DNA from: Rhizophagus irregularis | Taxonomy: Eukaryota; Glomeromycota; Glomeromycetes; Glomerales; Glomeraceae | Assembly (NCBI RefSeq): GCF_026210795.1 | Contig: NC_089455.1 | Span: 186,001-250,000, forward strand | Reading direction: 5' to 3' | Length of the DNA: 64,000 nt | Shown: positions 63,740 to 64,000 of the stretch, piece after piece | Numbering within the stretch: the stretch's first letter is position 1 | Layout: each line of letters starts with the position of its first letter | Program-made: the position numbers and the translations under genes | Notes under the pieces: generated by a model | Databases searched by the model: none | Seen by the model: the letters and a program-made list of their open reading frames with translations, nothing else | What the model was told of the DNA's origin: nothing

Positions 63740-64000
63740 ATGTTCGAAAAACAAACTCCCAATACAAGAAACATATTAGTAATAGGTAAAACAGGGAATG
63801 GCAAGTCTGCCTTAGCTAATGTGCTAGTTGATAGCGAACAGTCGGAAACTTTCAAGGAGAGTGATAAAAGCATTAGCGAAACCAAACAAGCCAAAAGCGA
63901 AAAGGTTGAAATTATTTATGGTGATGAAAAAATAATATATCAGATTATTGATACTACCGGATTATGCGATACGGATATGGATAAAGATAATATTCTTCCT
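63740..64000 (+). CDS. AIG1/GIMAP-type GTPase, copy 2 (partial, cut by window end)
   Basis: The first 87 codons are visible, starting MFEKQTPNTRNILVIGKTGN. P-loop GKTGNGKSA, switch region SDKSISETKQAKSE, and G3 IIDTTGLCDTDMD are intact and about 75-80% identical to copy 1 by eye. The P-loop ends KSA instead of KST, and G3 has DTTG instead of DTVG. No stop or frameshift occurs in the visible part. It starts nine residues further into the alignment than copy 1 because the N-terminal Asn/Thr stretch is shorter. Confidence 0.85.
   Translation, partial: MFEKQTPNTRNILVIGKTGNGKSALANVLVDSEQSETFKESDKSISETKQAKSEKVEIIYGDEKIIYQIIDTTGLCDTDMDKDNILP

Larger units (their letters stand above)
60420..64000 (+). 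repeat. Tandem segmental duplication of GTPase gene plus upstream DNA
   Basis: Shared ordered blocks include aaagtacagtt (60425 / 62716), tgatgtaNaNgcgcagaaaa followed by ttttaa (60520 / 62842), cttgtgcatatatt (61053 / 63464), acgaatttattaat (61118 / 63535), caaccgac (61162 / 63618), atcaacattaa (61250 / 63679) and the coding region itself. The offset at the start codons is 2,437 bp. Unit 2 is cut by the window end. Confidence 0.85.

Noticed and set aside
63685-63894. Minus-strand frame over the second GTPase copy
   Set aside because: Antisense shadow; the same antisense frame appears over copy 1 at 61272-61472.

Overview
The window looks like nuclear DNA of an arbuscular mycorrhizal fungus, most likely Rhizophagus or a close relative. 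The evidence is very AT-rich intergenic DNA, many short GT-AG introns (mostly 64-100 nt), and gene families expanded in that group: kinase-Sel1 fusions, free Sel1 proteins, F-box-like proteins, AIG1-type GTPases, SAM-domain proteins with a nuclease-like C-terminus, and a decayed MULE transposon with a FAR1-type N-terminus. The organism assignment is an inference from family content. No rRNA, tRNA or CRISPR could be supported.

Layout. 1-5.7 kb is transposon debris: a MULE pseudogene on the minus strand, an inverted/direct repeat cluster and a pogo-like terminal repeat. 5.8-7.0 kb holds a SAM-domain gene that may be splice-broken. 9.4-28.7 kb is one giant minus-strand gene. I rebuilt it as 14 exons with continuous frame (18,282 coding nt, 6,093 residues). 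It encodes an RNF213/mysterin-like AAA+ protein with a CBM20-like domain, two Walker A/B modules and an RZ finger. It is preceded by a 1.2-kilo-residue tandem repeat region with higher-order structure. 29-36 kb has a LYR-motif protein, a divergent intronless XRN-type exoribonuclease, and an NVL/Rix7 ribosome-biogenesis AAA ATPase that carries an in-frame stop in its second exon.

37-46 kb has a Sel1-repeat protein, an uncharacterised asparagine-rich protein with C-terminal hydrophobic segments, a mitochondrial seryl-tRNA synthetase, and, convergent to it, a six-exon aminodeoxychorismate lyase that is visible only after splicing. 47-51 kb has a secreted purple acid phosphatase and an F-box-like protein. 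52-59 kb has a kinase-Sel1 fusion with an internally duplicated C-terminal half and an S-adenosylmethionine-dependent methyltransferase. 60.5-64 kb is a tandem duplication of an AIG1-type GTPase gene with its upstream region; the second copy runs off the window.

The genes do not form a pathway cluster. Housekeeping genes (NVL, SARS2, ADC lyase, LYR) are interspersed with lineage-expanded families (RNF213-like, Sel1, AIG1). The RNF213-like protein and the AIG1 GTPases belong to families tied to innate defence in animals, so a cell-autonomous surveillance role is an attractive but unproven reading.
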